A stretch of 64,000 nucleotides of DNA, from NCBI GenBank assembly GCA_039654915.1, contig JBDJPA010000011.1, positions 1,116,001-1,180,000 on the forward strand, in the 5' to 3' direction. The translations under genes and the position numbers were made by a program. This document shows positions 1-12,010 of the stretch, piece by piece. Source of the stretch: Aquilaria yunnanensis (Eukaryota > Streptophyta > Magnoliopsida > Malvales > Thymelaeaceae). Position 1 is the first letter of the stretch. Each line of letters begins with the position of its first letter. The notes under the pieces were generated by a model. The model was not told the origin of the DNA and made no database searches. It worked only from the letters and a program-made list of their open reading frames with translations.

Positions 1-2705
1 TCTCAACCATGTCGAACAACCTGTCTTCTTTCAGACACGAAACGAAATGCATGGCCAGACTTCTTTCTTCTTCCGGCCTGTCGAATGCCAGTGCCTTCTT
101 CCCTGTGAGGAGCTCAACGAGCACTACCCCGAAGCTGTACACATCGCTTTTCTCCGTCAACTGACTCGTGTGCAGGTACTCTGGATCTAGGTACCCGAGG
201 GTACCTTGTACCATTGTGGATAGCTCCATGTGATCCATCGGGACGAACCTTGAGGCCCCGAAATCCGACACTTTGGCTGTGTAGCTGTCGTCGAGTAGTA
301 TGTTTGTGCTCTTGATGTCCCGGTGGATGATTGGGGTTGAAGCTGCAGAGTGGAGGTACGATAGAACTCCAGCTGTTTCTGCTGCAATTCTCAAGCGAAA
401 GCACCAGGGCATGCAAGGTCCTCTGTTTCTGTCGTGTAAGTGGTCGAAAAGCGTTCCATTGGTGACAAATTCGTAGACCAACAACGGAACTTCTGTCTCC
501 AAACAGCAACCTAATAGCTTGACGACGTTCCTGTGGTTGATCTGCGAGAGAACGATGAGCTCGTTTATGAATTGTGCGGTCTGTGTTTTGTCCACTATCT
601 TGGACTTCTTTATCGCGACAAGAGTGTTGTCTGCTAGAATTCCTCTGTATACTGTGCCGTAACCTCCCTTGCCAACTATTCGAGATTCGTGGTAGTTGTC
701 GGTGGCCTTTTTGAGCTCCTCCGCTGTGAAGATTTTCGCCGTCTCGGATTGCCCACTTGTATGTTCTCTTCCTGCCAGTCGTTGTTGAAGCATTATGCCT
801 CCGTTTTTCCTGAAGAACGTCTCTTTAAGTTTGATCAGCTTTCTTTTCTTCAGTATCAAGTAAAGCCAGGAGATCATAGCAAGCGTGAGGACAGAGCATA
901 TGGCAATACCTGCATTGCCAAAATTAGTTCTGCACTTAGCAAAGAAATAATTACTTTACCAATTTAACCTTACAGTAAAAAACAATTAAAGATTGAAAGT
1001 ATACAGAAGAATTTAACTGGTAGAAGAAACTATAAAAAGAACTATACATCATGTCCAATTTTGGAGTTTGCTTTCGACTTTTTGTACATTCAATTAAAAA
1101 GTTCATTGTGTTTTGGATTGACAAGTGACGGTTAAGTTCCGCGTATGGCCTATATATATCGTAAGTCTCCTTCTTCCTTTTATTTTATTTTGTTTTATCC
1201 TTTTTGGTTTAGACAGTTCATATTTTTCTAATTGCCGACTTTGCCCTGTATTTGTAAGCAAGCTTAATTGCTGGGAAATTTAATAAGCAAGGGCCTATTT
1301 TCCAACGGGAAGCGACATAAGATAGCCATTGGAAGCTGTTTTTCTAAGGCCACAATTTCCGTAGACTCAATTTCCCTGTGGCTTGCCATCGGAAACTCTA
1401 ACTTTCAACTACTAAAAAAACTTTAGCACAAAAAAAGTTATAATATTTTTTAAGTTTATCTTAGTAGTCTAGATTTATTTGATGATATCCAAAATCAAAG
1501 TAATTATTACAAGTTAATTATTTCTATTTTCCAGTATATGGGTTTAAAATATTACCGAGAGACATTTGAACCACTTTTGCCGGATTGGCTTTTGCCGGAT
1601 TGGGGCTACAATCTGTCCCGCCCCGAACCCCGTCGCCGTGATACCCCTTCGGGCAACCACACAAGAAACCGCCAGGAATATTAGTGCATTTTCTCGTGCA
1701 ATTATTTAGGTCCTGATTAGCACACTCATCGATATCTGAAAAAATATTCGAAACACTAATCAGTTATTTAATCTGAACTTAGTTCTATAAAATTCAATAA
1801 TAATGGAAATTAAGCTCAGGTTTGTCCCTTTTATAAAAAAAAAAAAAATAAGCCATACCAACACAGCCATCAAGATACGGATTCCCTTCGTAACCAGGCC
1901 AGCACTTGCAGCGGTAGCCCGGGCCTCCGAACGACCTGTCGCAAGAGCTATTCTCTTTGCAGCGAAACGTCGACGTGCTCTTCTCCGCCACCTCGCACGT
2001 TTCGTCTCCAACTGACCAATCCAACACCATCGGAACCCTGTCCTGGTCGCCGAACCCCCTCACATACTTGGCCGAGAATTGGAAGTCATTTTCGACCAGG
2101 AACGCGTAGCTACAGTTGTTGAAGTACGACACCTTCTTGTGGTTATAATAGCTTTCCAACCGGAAACTGACGAGGCGCAGATCGCCTGGAATCTGAGTCT
2201 GACAACAGCCGACGCCGGAGCAGTCGTCCTTGAGGTTCCTCTCTTCGTAACAGAAGGACATACAGCCGGTGTTGAGCCAGCCGTTCTTTTGCAAGCCTGT
2301 AATGATGGCGGATGTGTCACAGCCAATAGCCATGAACTTGTTTTTGGTTCCGGAGACTAGAAAGTTGGGCGCCAAGTTGAGCTCAGGGACGAAGTATTTG
2401 GTTGAGTTGCCTTGAAGGTCGTAACAGTCCTGAGAAATCAGATTCAAGATCCGAATCTCGGCTTCCGCCGCCGATATTTTCAGGACTGGAATATTTCCCC
2501 ACAAGATTGGTTTGGAGTTGGTGCAGTCGATGAAGAAAGTGTCATGTAGGTAGCAGCCTTCGCTCATGCCGAAGGGGTAGGGGATTTCAACGTCGCGGCA
2601 ATGCGATGAACAGCCTGGCTTGGCTTGAATCATTGCCGGAGACCCCACGGCCGCCGTTGACATGACGGCCGCTAGCACCGTCAAGAGCAATAGAATCACT
2701 CTCAT
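1..2705 (-). CDS. Wall-associated receptor kinase (WAK-like), 3' end outside window
   Basis: Seen: three exons joined in phase 1: 2705-1859 (Met start, 847 nt), 1735-1556 (180 nt) and 909-1 (continues past the left edge). Introns are GT-AG (1858-1736 and 1555-910). About 645 residues are visible. Residues 1-21 form a hydrophobic signal peptide. A GUB_WAK_bind domain follows, with C32-x3-C36 and IPYPFG at 41-46. A Cys-rich EGF-like stretch lies at about 235-282, and a calcium-binding EGF with the DIDEC start at 283-325. A single membrane segment spans about 343-362. The kinase domain has the glycine loop [11 protein letters not shown] (422-432), Lys443, Glu459, HRD with Asp540, DFG 558-560 and a [10 protein letters not shown] activation segment, so it is an active-type RD kinase. 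Known for the family: plasma-membrane receptors that bind cell-wall pectin or oligogalacturonides and signal in growth and defence. Inferred: functional, since no stop or missing catalytic residue is seen. The C-terminal lobe is outside the window. Confidence 0.93.
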
Positions 2706-3249
2706 GTTTTGCTACGTGTCCTAGTCCGACCGACTCAGACACATTTAAAGCGAATACTTTCCCATGGTTGTTTTAAAATAATTGTACCGCCGGCAGGTAC
2801 CTGGACGAAGACCCCGTAGCCTTCACGAATTAATAAAATATTACTACCATTCGGTTTATTCCTGTGGGAGGGACAATAAATAAATGATTAAGTGATTGGT
2901 TTTTACTTTTTGGCTTATATAATCAATTTCTTCTAAAGCATTTTTTTGCATAATTATCTCATTAAGCGATAGATTTGCCGGAATTGGATCATACACTGAA
3001 AAAATTAACTGTCAAGTAGTGTTGCTATTTACTAGTCTAGCAAATGATTTGCTTTTTAAATAACAGCTGTTAAGTACATCGATGAAGAACAGAAACAGAA
3101 ATTATTCCAAGGGTAATTTTTCTTTCGAAAGCTTGGTTTTGGTGATACGTATGCAATTTGGGATAGTGTATTTGCAAGAAATTAAATGTTGTAAATTTTA
3201 TTAATTACTCCTTCGTTTGTCACAAATTGTATAAGCCACTTCCTATAAG
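2706..3249 (-). promoter_or_regulatory. Upstream region of the WAK gene with a possible TATA box
   Basis: This 540-bp AT-rich stretch precedes the WAK start codon. On the minus strand a TTATATAAG sequence lies at 2922-2914, about 210 bp before the ATG, which would give a 5' leader of roughly 180 nt. A TTTAAA sequence near 2743-2748 is closer but would leave almost no leader. No further element could be assigned. The TATA call is inference from sequence only. Confidence 0.25.
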
Positions 3250-4205
3250 ATAAATTCCTCCTAGAGTCTTTTAGCTTATTTTTTTGTTTATCCTAAACGA
3301 GTACCGCATCTTAATATTGTTCTATCGAAGTACCCTATCTTATTATGCGCATCCCAATTAAATACTTTATGTCCATTGCCCCATTAAATCGGACGGAAAG
3401 TAATTATGTGACATTAATTAGGATTAAAATAAATATAAAATAACAAGTTTGGTCTTCAAACATTTAAAATAAATGTAAGATAAGCTTTTCAAACTTCCAT
3501 AACATCATTAACGAACCCAAACTTTTAAAATTCTCCTTTTAGCCATAAAAACAATTATCTCTAAACGAGCAAAATATATCTGGGTGTTATAAAACAATTA
3601 AATCCAAACAAAATCAACCCAAATAACAAAATCAACAAAAAAAATCAAAGTTGGGCACATTCGATCATCTATGGGTCAAGAAATCACTACTGTTCATCAT
3701 CTGTGTGTCAAGAAATCAAGAACTATCATCACGATTCGTTGAGCATTTAGGAGGAGACCGTGGTGACGACAATGGCTAGCAAACCACTGCCTCCCCTTTG
3801 TTGAGCAACCATCAGTTTCCATGGACGCCATTGATTTCAATGAGTGACCATCAAGTAAGATGAACAAGTGAGAAAAACCCAGTTCGAGTAAGATGAGCGA
3901 GGGCAATTTACTGGAAAAGAAAAATAACATCATGATTTAGTTGAGGTATAAATTTTAGATTTAGAAGTTCAAGGTTCAAAATCATTGATTGGAAAAATTT
4001 GATGGGTAAAATTGTTTCTTTAAATTTATTTTAATGTTAATTAATGCCACATCATTAATTTTCGTCAGATTTGATGGTGAAATGGATGAAAAATACCTGA
4101 TTAAGATACACATAATGAGATAGGGTACTTCAATAGGACAACCTTAAGGTAAGATACACATTTAGGACAATAAAATAAGCTAAGGGACTACTGGAGAAAT
4201 TTACC
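3250..4205. mobile_element. Non-autonomous element with long terminal inverted repeats (MULE-like)
   Basis: The first and last roughly 180-200 bp are inverted copies of each other. The left arm reads TAAATTCCTCC...TTAGCTTATT and then a GTACCCTATCTTATTATG block; the right arm, reverse complemented, reads TAAATTTCTCC...TTAGCTTATT with the same block, and both continue through a 'GTGACATTAATT'-type segment. The interior (3640-3930) is less AT-rich and has no recognisable protein. A related element with the same arms lies at 34890-35776. Long TIRs and size fit non-autonomous Mutator-like elements, but no clean 9-bp target duplication was found, so the superfamily is inference. Confidence 0.6.
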
Positions 4206-4632
4206 CTCCCAAAATATAATGAACCATTTTTTAGAGAAGCAATAAATAGTCATCCAAGTACCAATATTGCCTTCAAAAGTTAATGTTTGATATGCAATAA
4301 ATGCTTTATTCAAGGTAAAGATTGGAAATGTATTAAGAAGTCAAAAGTTGCCTAAAACTGTGTGAATGGCACAAAAATAAGGACCGAGGAAGTAATATTT
4401 GACACAAGCACGCTATCTGTACTAGTTATTACACACGTGCGTTGCATGTGAATCAAAATAATAACTTTTTTACTTAAATAACTATAATTATAGTTAGCTT
4501 GTTCAAAATAACTAATAGTTTCATTTTCCTTTTTTTACTTAGTTTTTTATAATATTTTATTATAACTATCCTTATTTATGTCATCTATTATAATAGATTA
4601 CTCATTGCACTTTGATTTCTATTTATTATAGA

Positions 4633-4667
<35 letters not shown>

Positions 4668-5640
4668 TAATGTAGAATATGCTACAGGTAGTACTGATTG
4701 AAAAAAAATAATTTTTTTTTATTTGTGATGGCAGAGTACTTATAACAAATTCTTCCTCGAACATTTAATATCTTATTAGAGATGTCAAAATTTCTTTTCT
4801 TAGTATAAAATTTAAAATTAATAGCATATAATTTGTTGAGAAAAGAACTTAATTTAATGGATTTAATGATATTATGTATTTAGAAATTTTATTAGAAGTT
4901 AAGTTAGTAAATTTTATGTTAATTTTATATTTTAGATTCAAAAAGCTAATGATTAAACTAACTATTTCATATCCATTGGCTCAAAATATTTAATGAATTT
5001 ATCATTAATTTATTAGTATAACATTGAGTTTTTAAAGAGACATAAGCTAAGGTGTCAATAAATGTTTTGAGGTTCTATTAAAATAGAAGAACAAAACATA
5101 CACTAAGTTCATAGATGGAATGTTCGATAAGAAACTTAAGTAAAAATAAATTTCTTTCAATAAGTGTGACACAAATATAAATCATGATGTCAAAGTATTG
5201 ACTTCGTAAATAAAAATTATTGAGTTTTTCTAAAGACATGTAACTATAAATAACTATACATTACTAAAAAACTTAATCACTTGAATTTTCGTAATATCCC
5301 TAGAAACTAAGAAAAAGAGAATTACTGAATTACCCTAAAGGCAAAGGTTACCATTTTACCCTCAAGGGTATTTTCATGATTTTGTCCATTAATTCAGAAA
5401 ATCAATGTTAAATTAAAGAATTTAGACCCTTAGAGAATTCCTTCGTGGTCACTAAGTTAAATTCCAAGCTAAAAGTTCAAAATCAATTTTATTGAGGCTA
5501 AGGGCATTTTTGTCCTTTTCCAACTAAGCATTGAATTAAAAATTTGAGAGTACCATTCGAATATTCTTGGGAAAAATAGTCGAAAGAACTTTGTCTCTCT
5601 TGATTCTGAATTTGGTTACTTTAATTCCTAAAATTTAACC
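4206..5640. other. AT-rich intergenic DNA with an (ATA)n microsatellite
   Basis: No gene or recognisable element was found. An interrupted (AAT)n/(ATA)n microsatellite lies at about 4632-4668. The stretch around 5280-5560 has the plain low-complexity look of old LTR or intergenic DNA, but no paired repeat was found to prove it. Confidence 0.5.
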
Positions 5641-7883
5641 TACACGAGTTGACGATTTATATCATATTCATGCTATCGTTGCATGAGATAATCTTTCACC
5701 TAATGCTAACTTCTACTTTAGAAAACTCTCAGCCGCATACACCTCCCAAATATTTCAATTTTAAAATTAATTTTTTTATTGACTTATCTATATTTTTTTA
5801 TTTAAATCACCTTCATTGTTATCACACTATTATTGGCTCTTGCACTTGTGTAGCAGAGTGGAGAAGAAATCATTACACAATAAAGAATCATCATTGCACT
5901 CTCTCCACCATCTTGATCGCACTCTTTATCGAACTAGTGTAAGTCCAGCCTCTTGTGATTTGTTTCTCTATTAGCCAAGGTATTTTGGGTGTTGTTTGAT
6001 TCCCTATTCTTGCTTAGGTTCATTAGAGCAAAAGGAAACCCTATCCGGATACCAAAAGTCATCTTATGTACACCGATGATTCTAAATTCGATTGTGTGAG
6101 TATAAATCTTTTAGTGCCATTCATTTATTTTATTCTAGCACCTAAATACCTTATATTTATTTTGTATTTCACTGCAATATTCTTCCTTATTTAAAATTCT
6201 AGGCTTGTGCACTTGTTCTCAATGCAAATCAAACCCCCTACTTGCACCTATGGACAGTAGCCCTTTTAGAATTGTTTTGGCTACAGATTATGTACCTTGC
6301 AGTGCCTTTAAATATTTCTTCTTTGCTATCCAAGTTGTTACATAAATCTAAGAACTCCTTACTCAAAGGCTTGGTGCTCCTTTGGATTCCCGAAGTGCTA
6401 GAAATCCTGAAAATACATCAATAATTGAAATCAACTTTTGTCACTCCATATTTAGTTTTTACAGCCATTAAATGAGTATGTAATGCATGGAGTTTGCTAC
6501 TATAATTTTAGAATCATCATCAAGAGAGAGGCTTTCAACACAATCCTGAGTAGGTACGGGACCACCAAAGATGCCCCGAAACCTATTCTGCCAACTAGAT
6601 AAAATTCCAGTCTAGATATAAAAAAATGTGAACCTTTCAAGTGCCATTTTAGGCATTTTTCACATTCTAACATACTTTCTAATTTTGTACCTTCCTAACT
6701 TTTATAGGACCAGTTATAGGAACCGCCCTTTTCATTGTGTTATTTCATACTAGGTAAAGGGGAAAACTGGGTTAGATCTCATAGGTTTTCTTTGGCCCAA
6801 AATAGGCATTAAATCGTATAATAAGTTTTAAGTAAATAAATCCTATGTAAAGTAATTAATTAATTAATCTAGAATTTTATTTTATTTTATTTTAGTTTTT
6901 TTTCATTAAGATGTAATTTGGATTAGTTGGTTGCGTGGTTGTAGTGATGTGATATACGATTTATGTTTGATGCTAGTATCATATTAGGATTGTTTACAAC
7001 AAGAATTGTGTTAAAAGTATGTTAGGACTACTTGAATAAACTCCGCTAGTATTATGTTTAGGGTTGGTAAGGCAAACCTGCTAGCACCATGTTTAGGGCT
7101 GACAAACTTGCTAGCAGCATGATTAAGGTTGAAAACAAACATTAGTGGCATGTCATGACTATAATAAACTATTGTAACTCGATAGATAAAGAATTATGTG
7201 TATAAATGCTAAATGACAAACTTGGAAAGAATTCACGAGAGAAAAGATAGACATTTAGCATAAATGTGCTTAAAAAATATCATTGATTGTCATGTCATCA
7301 TACAAAAATAAACCAAAATAGTAAGATAAAAGAAATAGGATGCACTAGAATCATGGCACTATATTAAAAAGGTTAAAATAAAACGTGTTACGGTTATGCA
7401 TCAATTGGTTGTTGCATATGGTTGAAGTTTCTCATACATGAGATTGGATTAAGTAAAAGATTTGAATAGTAGGATAAAACACGATGCATTCAAGTTTGGC
7501 AGTGTTCTAAATCTGCATGACCTGACAAGTAGTAAATTAAGAAAAGAGATTCATAATGGATGACTTGAACCTGAGAGGCATGTTAGGGTTGCAACATACC
7601 ATCTTTAGTTATGACCCGATATTGATATGGAGTTTAAATATATGATTTATGCCTTGCCTAACTATAGCTGGCAGGGGACCATGTTTATGGCTAGTATCAC
7701 AAGAGGCTCTGCCTCGATGTAGGGATCCCAAGAAGTTATGACTTGGTGTCATCCTTAGTGACATTGCGTAAAAGTTATCTCTTGAGTGGGTGATATATAC
7801 ACTCACCATCCTAAGTTTATCTGATGGCATTCAAGTGTTCAATTAAATAAAGTTATCAATGTGATATGATTTAATCAATAAAA
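5641..7883. other. Unassigned intergenic DNA
   Basis: No supported gene. Short open frames (5649-5942, 6242-6424) have no recognisable domain. At 7040-7150 a short 'GCTAG(C/T)A..ATG.TTAGGGTTG' phrase recurs about every 40 bp. The 7560-7830 stretch resembles noncoding LTR sequence in texture, without a partner in the window. It ends where homology to locus 2 begins. Confidence 0.4.
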
Positions 7884-8142
7884 AAGCAATAGCTAGATGA
7901 GATTGTGAGGGAAATACCCAAACCCTAATTGTTTTATTTCTCCCTATTTTAACACACCTCTTTCACCTCCCCTAGTTACGTCTTTCATTAGGTTTTTTTT
8001 CATACTTGCTCCCTTATTAATTCCCTTGCTTTTTTTTTTCTTTGCTTTTTATTTTTATTATTATATTTTTTCCCCTTCTCTTGGGTCCTAACCTAAATAC
8101 CCAAAATAATAAAAATAAACCAAACTAAAGTGGGCCATTACA
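7884..8142 (-). mobile_element. Terminal fragment of a minus-oriented LTR
   Basis: This matches the right-hand 260 bp of the solo LTR at 38070-40680, ending in the same ...ATTACA terminus followed by CTATC, the TSD seen in locus 2. The rest of the LTR is missing to the left, so the locus duplication or a later deletion cut through it. Confidence 0.65.
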
Positions 8143-8221
8143 CTATCCCCATTATGTAATAAAGCTTACAAAATGTCTTTGTTTTATTATAATAATAGTT
8201 CACATTAGGCAAATATGTCTA

Positions 8222-9234
8222 AACCTAAATGGCTATTGCTCCCCTGAGCAATAATGACTCAGACATTTAACTCCATGAATTATAAACCACATTAACTTGA
8301 ACTTTGAACTTTGAGAAAGCAGTCACTTTGTTCATTTAAATCAATGATACACTAACATTGTCCATTAAGAAAAAGGAAAAACTATGTAATAATTATTCAA
8401 ATTTATATTAGTTCTTTTTTTTCACCCTAATCTTTCATCTCCAACACCCAAGCCATCATCTCTAACTTGTTTCCTTTAACCCGCTGGAAGTCTGGCATTT
8501 CCACCATTGCTTCTTGATCACCCAGAAGAACCATCATGCAACTCCAGCTCCATGAACCTGTAACAAGAGCCGCACTCGCCATCCTCATCTTTCTTCATCC
8601 TTCAGCTTTTGGACCTGACATCTACAACCGCTATGGACACTTCCTTGTTAGCCAACTTTGATAGCTGCTACTCCAACAGCCGAAAGCCATCATCCCAGCA
8701 CATTTTTTAGATGCACCCCTTGTTTCTCTAAGGTGGTCATTTCAGATGCAGTACCCCTCTGCCATTGTTTAGAAAAGAACAACAGATTCTTGCCATCGCA
8801 TCCCGCTCTAATTTGCATCCCCAGGAAATCACATCCAATCTCCTCGTCATGTTGCTCCCAACTTATCTTGCCTCATTCTATTGCCAATTGTCACCTACAG
8901 AACAGAACCCAAGATCAGATATGTGACTCATCCCGCCTCCTATTCGTGAAACATCATTGTTGCAATCTAGTTTGGCTTAATTACACTTTAAGTTCCTAAG
9001 ATCATGTTTTTTAGTAATTTTATCCCTCATGTTTTATGTTGTGCAATTAAATGTTGGTAACATTCTAAAACTGATGGAATACACATCGCATGATGGCATG
9101 TGACTGAGTTAATGAGTCAAAGAACCAAAGTGACTGTTTTTTCAAAGTTTAGGGTATGATTTGATGTGATTCATAATTTAGGGGGTTAACTATCTAAGTT
9201 ATTATAGTTTAGTGTAACAATAGGCATTTAGGCC
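8222..9234. mobile_element. Long-TIR element with a GC-richer interior (Pack-MULE-like)
   Basis: The ends carry inverted repeats of about 150 bp: the left arm starts CCTAAATGGCTATTG (8224) and the right arm, reversed, starts CCTAAATGCCTATTG (9232), and both run on through an AATTAT..A.CACAT block and a CAGTCACTTTG block. The interior (8440-8960) is clearly less AT-rich and looks like captured exon or UTR sequence, though the 113-residue frame at 8658-8999 has no recognisable domain. The second copy of the module at 10.4-10.8 kb lacks the insertion. The paralogue is at 40762-41785. Confidence 0.6.
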
Positions 9235-10380
9235 ATATATTTTAAAAGTGAAAAAGATTTACAATTTTTAGTGCGTTGACCGGCTGGGGTCTTCTTTGGG
9301 CCGGGGCATTTGAGGAGGATTTGGATTGTCTGCATTCTGGCACTTGCCGTTCAAAATATATAACCCTTCCATGCATGATGTGCATGATATAACGCACCGC
9401 ATATTATTATAATTTTTATAAAAAAAATAAATATTAAAATATTATTTTAAGATGATAAAAATTTAATAATTTTTTTTACACATTTTATATATATTTTGTT
9501 TTTTCTCATTATAATTTGTCAAATATAAATAAAATATATATGTTAGAAGATATTTTTTAATATAAAATGTTATATAAAAATAATTATTTTTATGTTAACT
9601 AAGAAAAGTTATTAAAAAAATAAAAGTAAATATTTATTTTATTACATGTGTATTAATTATATTTTAATGTTTTATATATTTATAATTTTTTAATTTAAAA
9701 TGAAAAAAAAAAAGCATCTTACACACATTCGTGAAAAATAAAATACCACGGTACGTACTACGTGGTATTTACCATACACCATAATTTTTAGATAAAATGT
9801 ACATAAAAGGTAAGCGGTATGTGATAAATACCGTAAGATATCTTAATATACCGCTTGATAAAATGATAAAATGTAAAAATATTTATACCGCATACCACTT
9901 ATTAGTGATAAGCAGTGTACCACTATACCACGCTGTATTTAATTCCATGCTTGCAAGGGATTGAAAACAAACAAAGCCGACATAGACAGACAAATGCAAT
10001 TTTCGGATTCTGTTGCAAAAGCATATTAACTTTTTTATTTTCTTTAAGCTTAGGACATATTTTGGGAGATATTTAATGAAAATTTAAAAGTGATATTTTT
10101 ATATACAATGTTTATTTGCTAAATTTATATGCTAATTGAAATCCTAGACTTCAAAAACGTACAAAAATAATTTTAAAATATTTTTTAACATTAAATATGT
10201 TTTATTATTTTTTAGGTTGTGTATGCAAAAAATAATTCATAAAAAAATTATTACATTATAAAATAATATTATTCAAGTGATTATTAGGTAAATAAAGACA
10301 CTAACTTTTAAATTAAATTGATTAAACTAAAAATAAATTATTTTTAGAAACTTCAAAATCAATACAGCCTTATAGACCTA
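9235..10380. repeat. WAK-upstream-like module, copy 1 in locus 1
   Basis: This carries a TTTTTAGTGCGTTGACCGG sequence (around 9268) followed by a less AT-rich stretch containing CTGCATTCTGGCAC. The same module recurs at 10640-11045, 41786-42370 and 42371-42990, and its start (the ACTAAATTCTGTACATCACA block) also lies upstream of the WAK pseudogene at 37840. TTGACC is the core W-box sequence bound by WRKY factors; any activity here is inference. It is interrupted by the insertion at 9375-9942. Confidence 0.5.
9375..9942. mobile_element. 568-bp insertion with an 8-bp target duplication (hAT-like candidate)
   Basis: The sequence TTCCATGC occurs at 9367-9374 and again at 9943-9950, and locus 2 (around 41935) lacks everything between. 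That is a filled/empty site pair with an 8-bp TSD, the size typical of hAT elements. The interior is very AT-rich, with repeated ACCGCAT/GCGGTAT-type motifs near the right end and a hairpin (AAATACCAC...GTGGTATTT) at about 9740-9770. Clear terminal inverted repeats were not found, so the superfamily is tentative. Confidence 0.6.
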
Positions 10381-10514
10381 CTAAATTCTGTACATCACAC
10401 CGATCAAAAAGTTTTGCTTATTTTTTAGAAAGAGTGGCATTTAATTTTTCTACATGTAACTTTCCACTATTACGTGGGATTTAGTATAATACTTTTTTAC
10501 AGTTCTCTTGTTTT

Positions 10515-10603
<89 letters not shown>

Positions 10604-11045
10604 AAAATGTTTATTATTATTTTTTTAATATACATATTCTTCCGAATATACTGTCCTCATTATGTAAAGCTTACAAAAAAAATTTCCATTATAATAATAC
10701 TTCATATTTGACAAATATGTCTAATATGTTTATATTGCATAATATCAATAATACTTTAAAAAAAATTAAAGTGAAAAACACTTACAATTTTTAGTACGTT
10801 GACCGGCTGGGGTCTTCTGTGGGATAAGGCCTTCAAGGCGGAGTAGGATTTTCTGCATTCGGATAGCCACACCGGTTCCCAAATACGTGGTGTACTTTGG
10901 CCCCACACCTTTAATTTGACACTAACCTTCGAGGTGTGAGGGATTTAAAAGAAACAGAGTACTGGGTCTGGGAATAAAAGGGCGGAAGCCATGATTGGTC
11001 TAGCCAGCAACCCCGTGGATATAGACAGAATTGTCATTTTCGCGT
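10381..11045. repeat. WAK-upstream-like module, copy 2 in locus 1
   Basis: This repeats the ACTAAATTCTGTACATCACA start, the ATACTGTCCTCATTATG block and the GTACGTTGACCGGCTGGGG W-box-containing block (around 10793). It is the empty-site version for both the LTR at 38070-40680 and the long-TIR element at 8222-9234. No coding sequence. Confidence 0.5.
10518..10601. repeat. Compound (CT)n(TA)n microsatellite
   Basis: About 54 bp of uninterrupted CT repeat runs directly into about 29 bp of TA repeat. The locus 2 counterpart (around 42518-42538) has only a short TA tract, so the expansion is specific to this copy. The open frames across it are low-complexity artefacts. Confidence 0.95.
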
Positions 11046-11680
11046 GGCCTAAATGCCCAATTCATCCCTCAATTAGTATAGATGACAATTGAATAGGTTA
11101 GGTCCGATTTAAAATCAAATCATCTAAATTTAGATTTAATTGAATTAGCATGAATTTGGACCCAAATCAGGTTCTTGTTGGGTTATTTTCGGTTAGAATT
11201 GATTTTGGATTAAATAGATCTCAAGTTCAAGTTGGGTTGGTTTGGGTTTATTTAGGTTCGAGTTTAAAACAGGTCAGGTCAATTTCAATCTCAAGTAATT
11301 TTAAGTCCGGTATTTATGTTTCAGATCATATTCAAGTTAGGTTGATAGTAGGATTTACTCGAGTCACTGGTGCATAAGCTGAAATCATTGGATTGATTTT
11401 TTTTTTATGGTTTTTGTTAAGATTTAAATTAAATATTTTGGATTAGTGGTCCATACACTTGTACATTTTTCACGCCTCTTAGCCATGCTCTTCTTTTATG
11501 CAATTGAAAATCACATATAACCAATTACTAATATCAAACATTACACCTCAACAACATTTAAACTGTCATTTCAACAATTTTCACAAAATGATGAGTGTCC
11601 ACCTATATTATAAATATCTTATATAGAGAATGACCCTAACCTAGTCAAAGTTGGAAAAGCTAGCTCGTACATTTATGGCC
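11046..11680. other. Noncoding paralogous sequence
   Basis: It aligns with 42995-43610 in locus 2. The 11150-11370 part is rich in GGTT(C/T)GGGTT-like phrases of the kind seen in internal parts of hAT-type elements, but no ends were identified. Confidence 0.35.
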
Positions 11681-12010
11681 GATTCGTTTTAACTTAAGTC
11701 AACTGACTTATTTTTATTTTTACATCTTTTTTTTAAAACAATTTCATTTGAAAGTCAATATTATGTAGATGCAATAATCTATTTCAAAATAAATTTTCGT
11801 GATATTGTTAAATTTTTATAAATTTGTCTTTTTTAATTCCTTAAACTAAAAAAATTGATAAAAATTTAGTAAAATTACAAAAATTGTATTTTCAATGAAT
11901 TATTGCAACTACATAATATTGAATTTTAATTAAATTTAATTTTGGGTAAAAAAGACTTAAGAATAAAAATAATTCATTTTAAAGTTAATTAACTTATGTT
12001 AAAACGAACT
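11681..12010. mobile_element. MITE of about 330 bp with terminal inverted repeats
   Basis: The left end GATTCGTTTTAACTTAAGTC is an inverted match of the right end (reverse complement AGTTCGTTTTAACATAAGTT), with homology continuing for about 40 bp. Locus 2 joins the two flanks directly (GCTCGTACAG/TTACATTTTC near 43605), proving insertion in locus 1. A possible 8-bp TSD (TACATTTA/TACATTTT) is imperfect. Confidence 0.65.

Noticed and set aside
114..509. 131-residue minus-strand open frame
   Set aside because: It lies inside the WAK kinase exon in another frame; the conserved kinase motifs are in the frame used for the gene.
1260..1430. Possible CACTA-like subterminal sequence in WAK intron 2 (CCATTGGAAGC, CAACTACTAAAAAAA)
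   Set aside because: The phrases resemble those of the CACTA elements at 27.6 and 30.5 kb, but no paired ends or target duplication could be found.
2060..2360. Open frames on both strands over WAK exon 1
   Set aside because: Shadows of the GUB_WAK_bind coding frame with no domain of their own.
4400..4460. ACACACGTGCGTTGCATGTG as a possible Helitron or MITE end
   Set aside because: Only one short end-like motif is present, with no matching second end or insertion-site evidence.
10450..10794. Open frames of repeated Ser-Leu, Arg-Glu and Ile-Tyr
   Set aside because: Translations of the CT/TA microsatellite.
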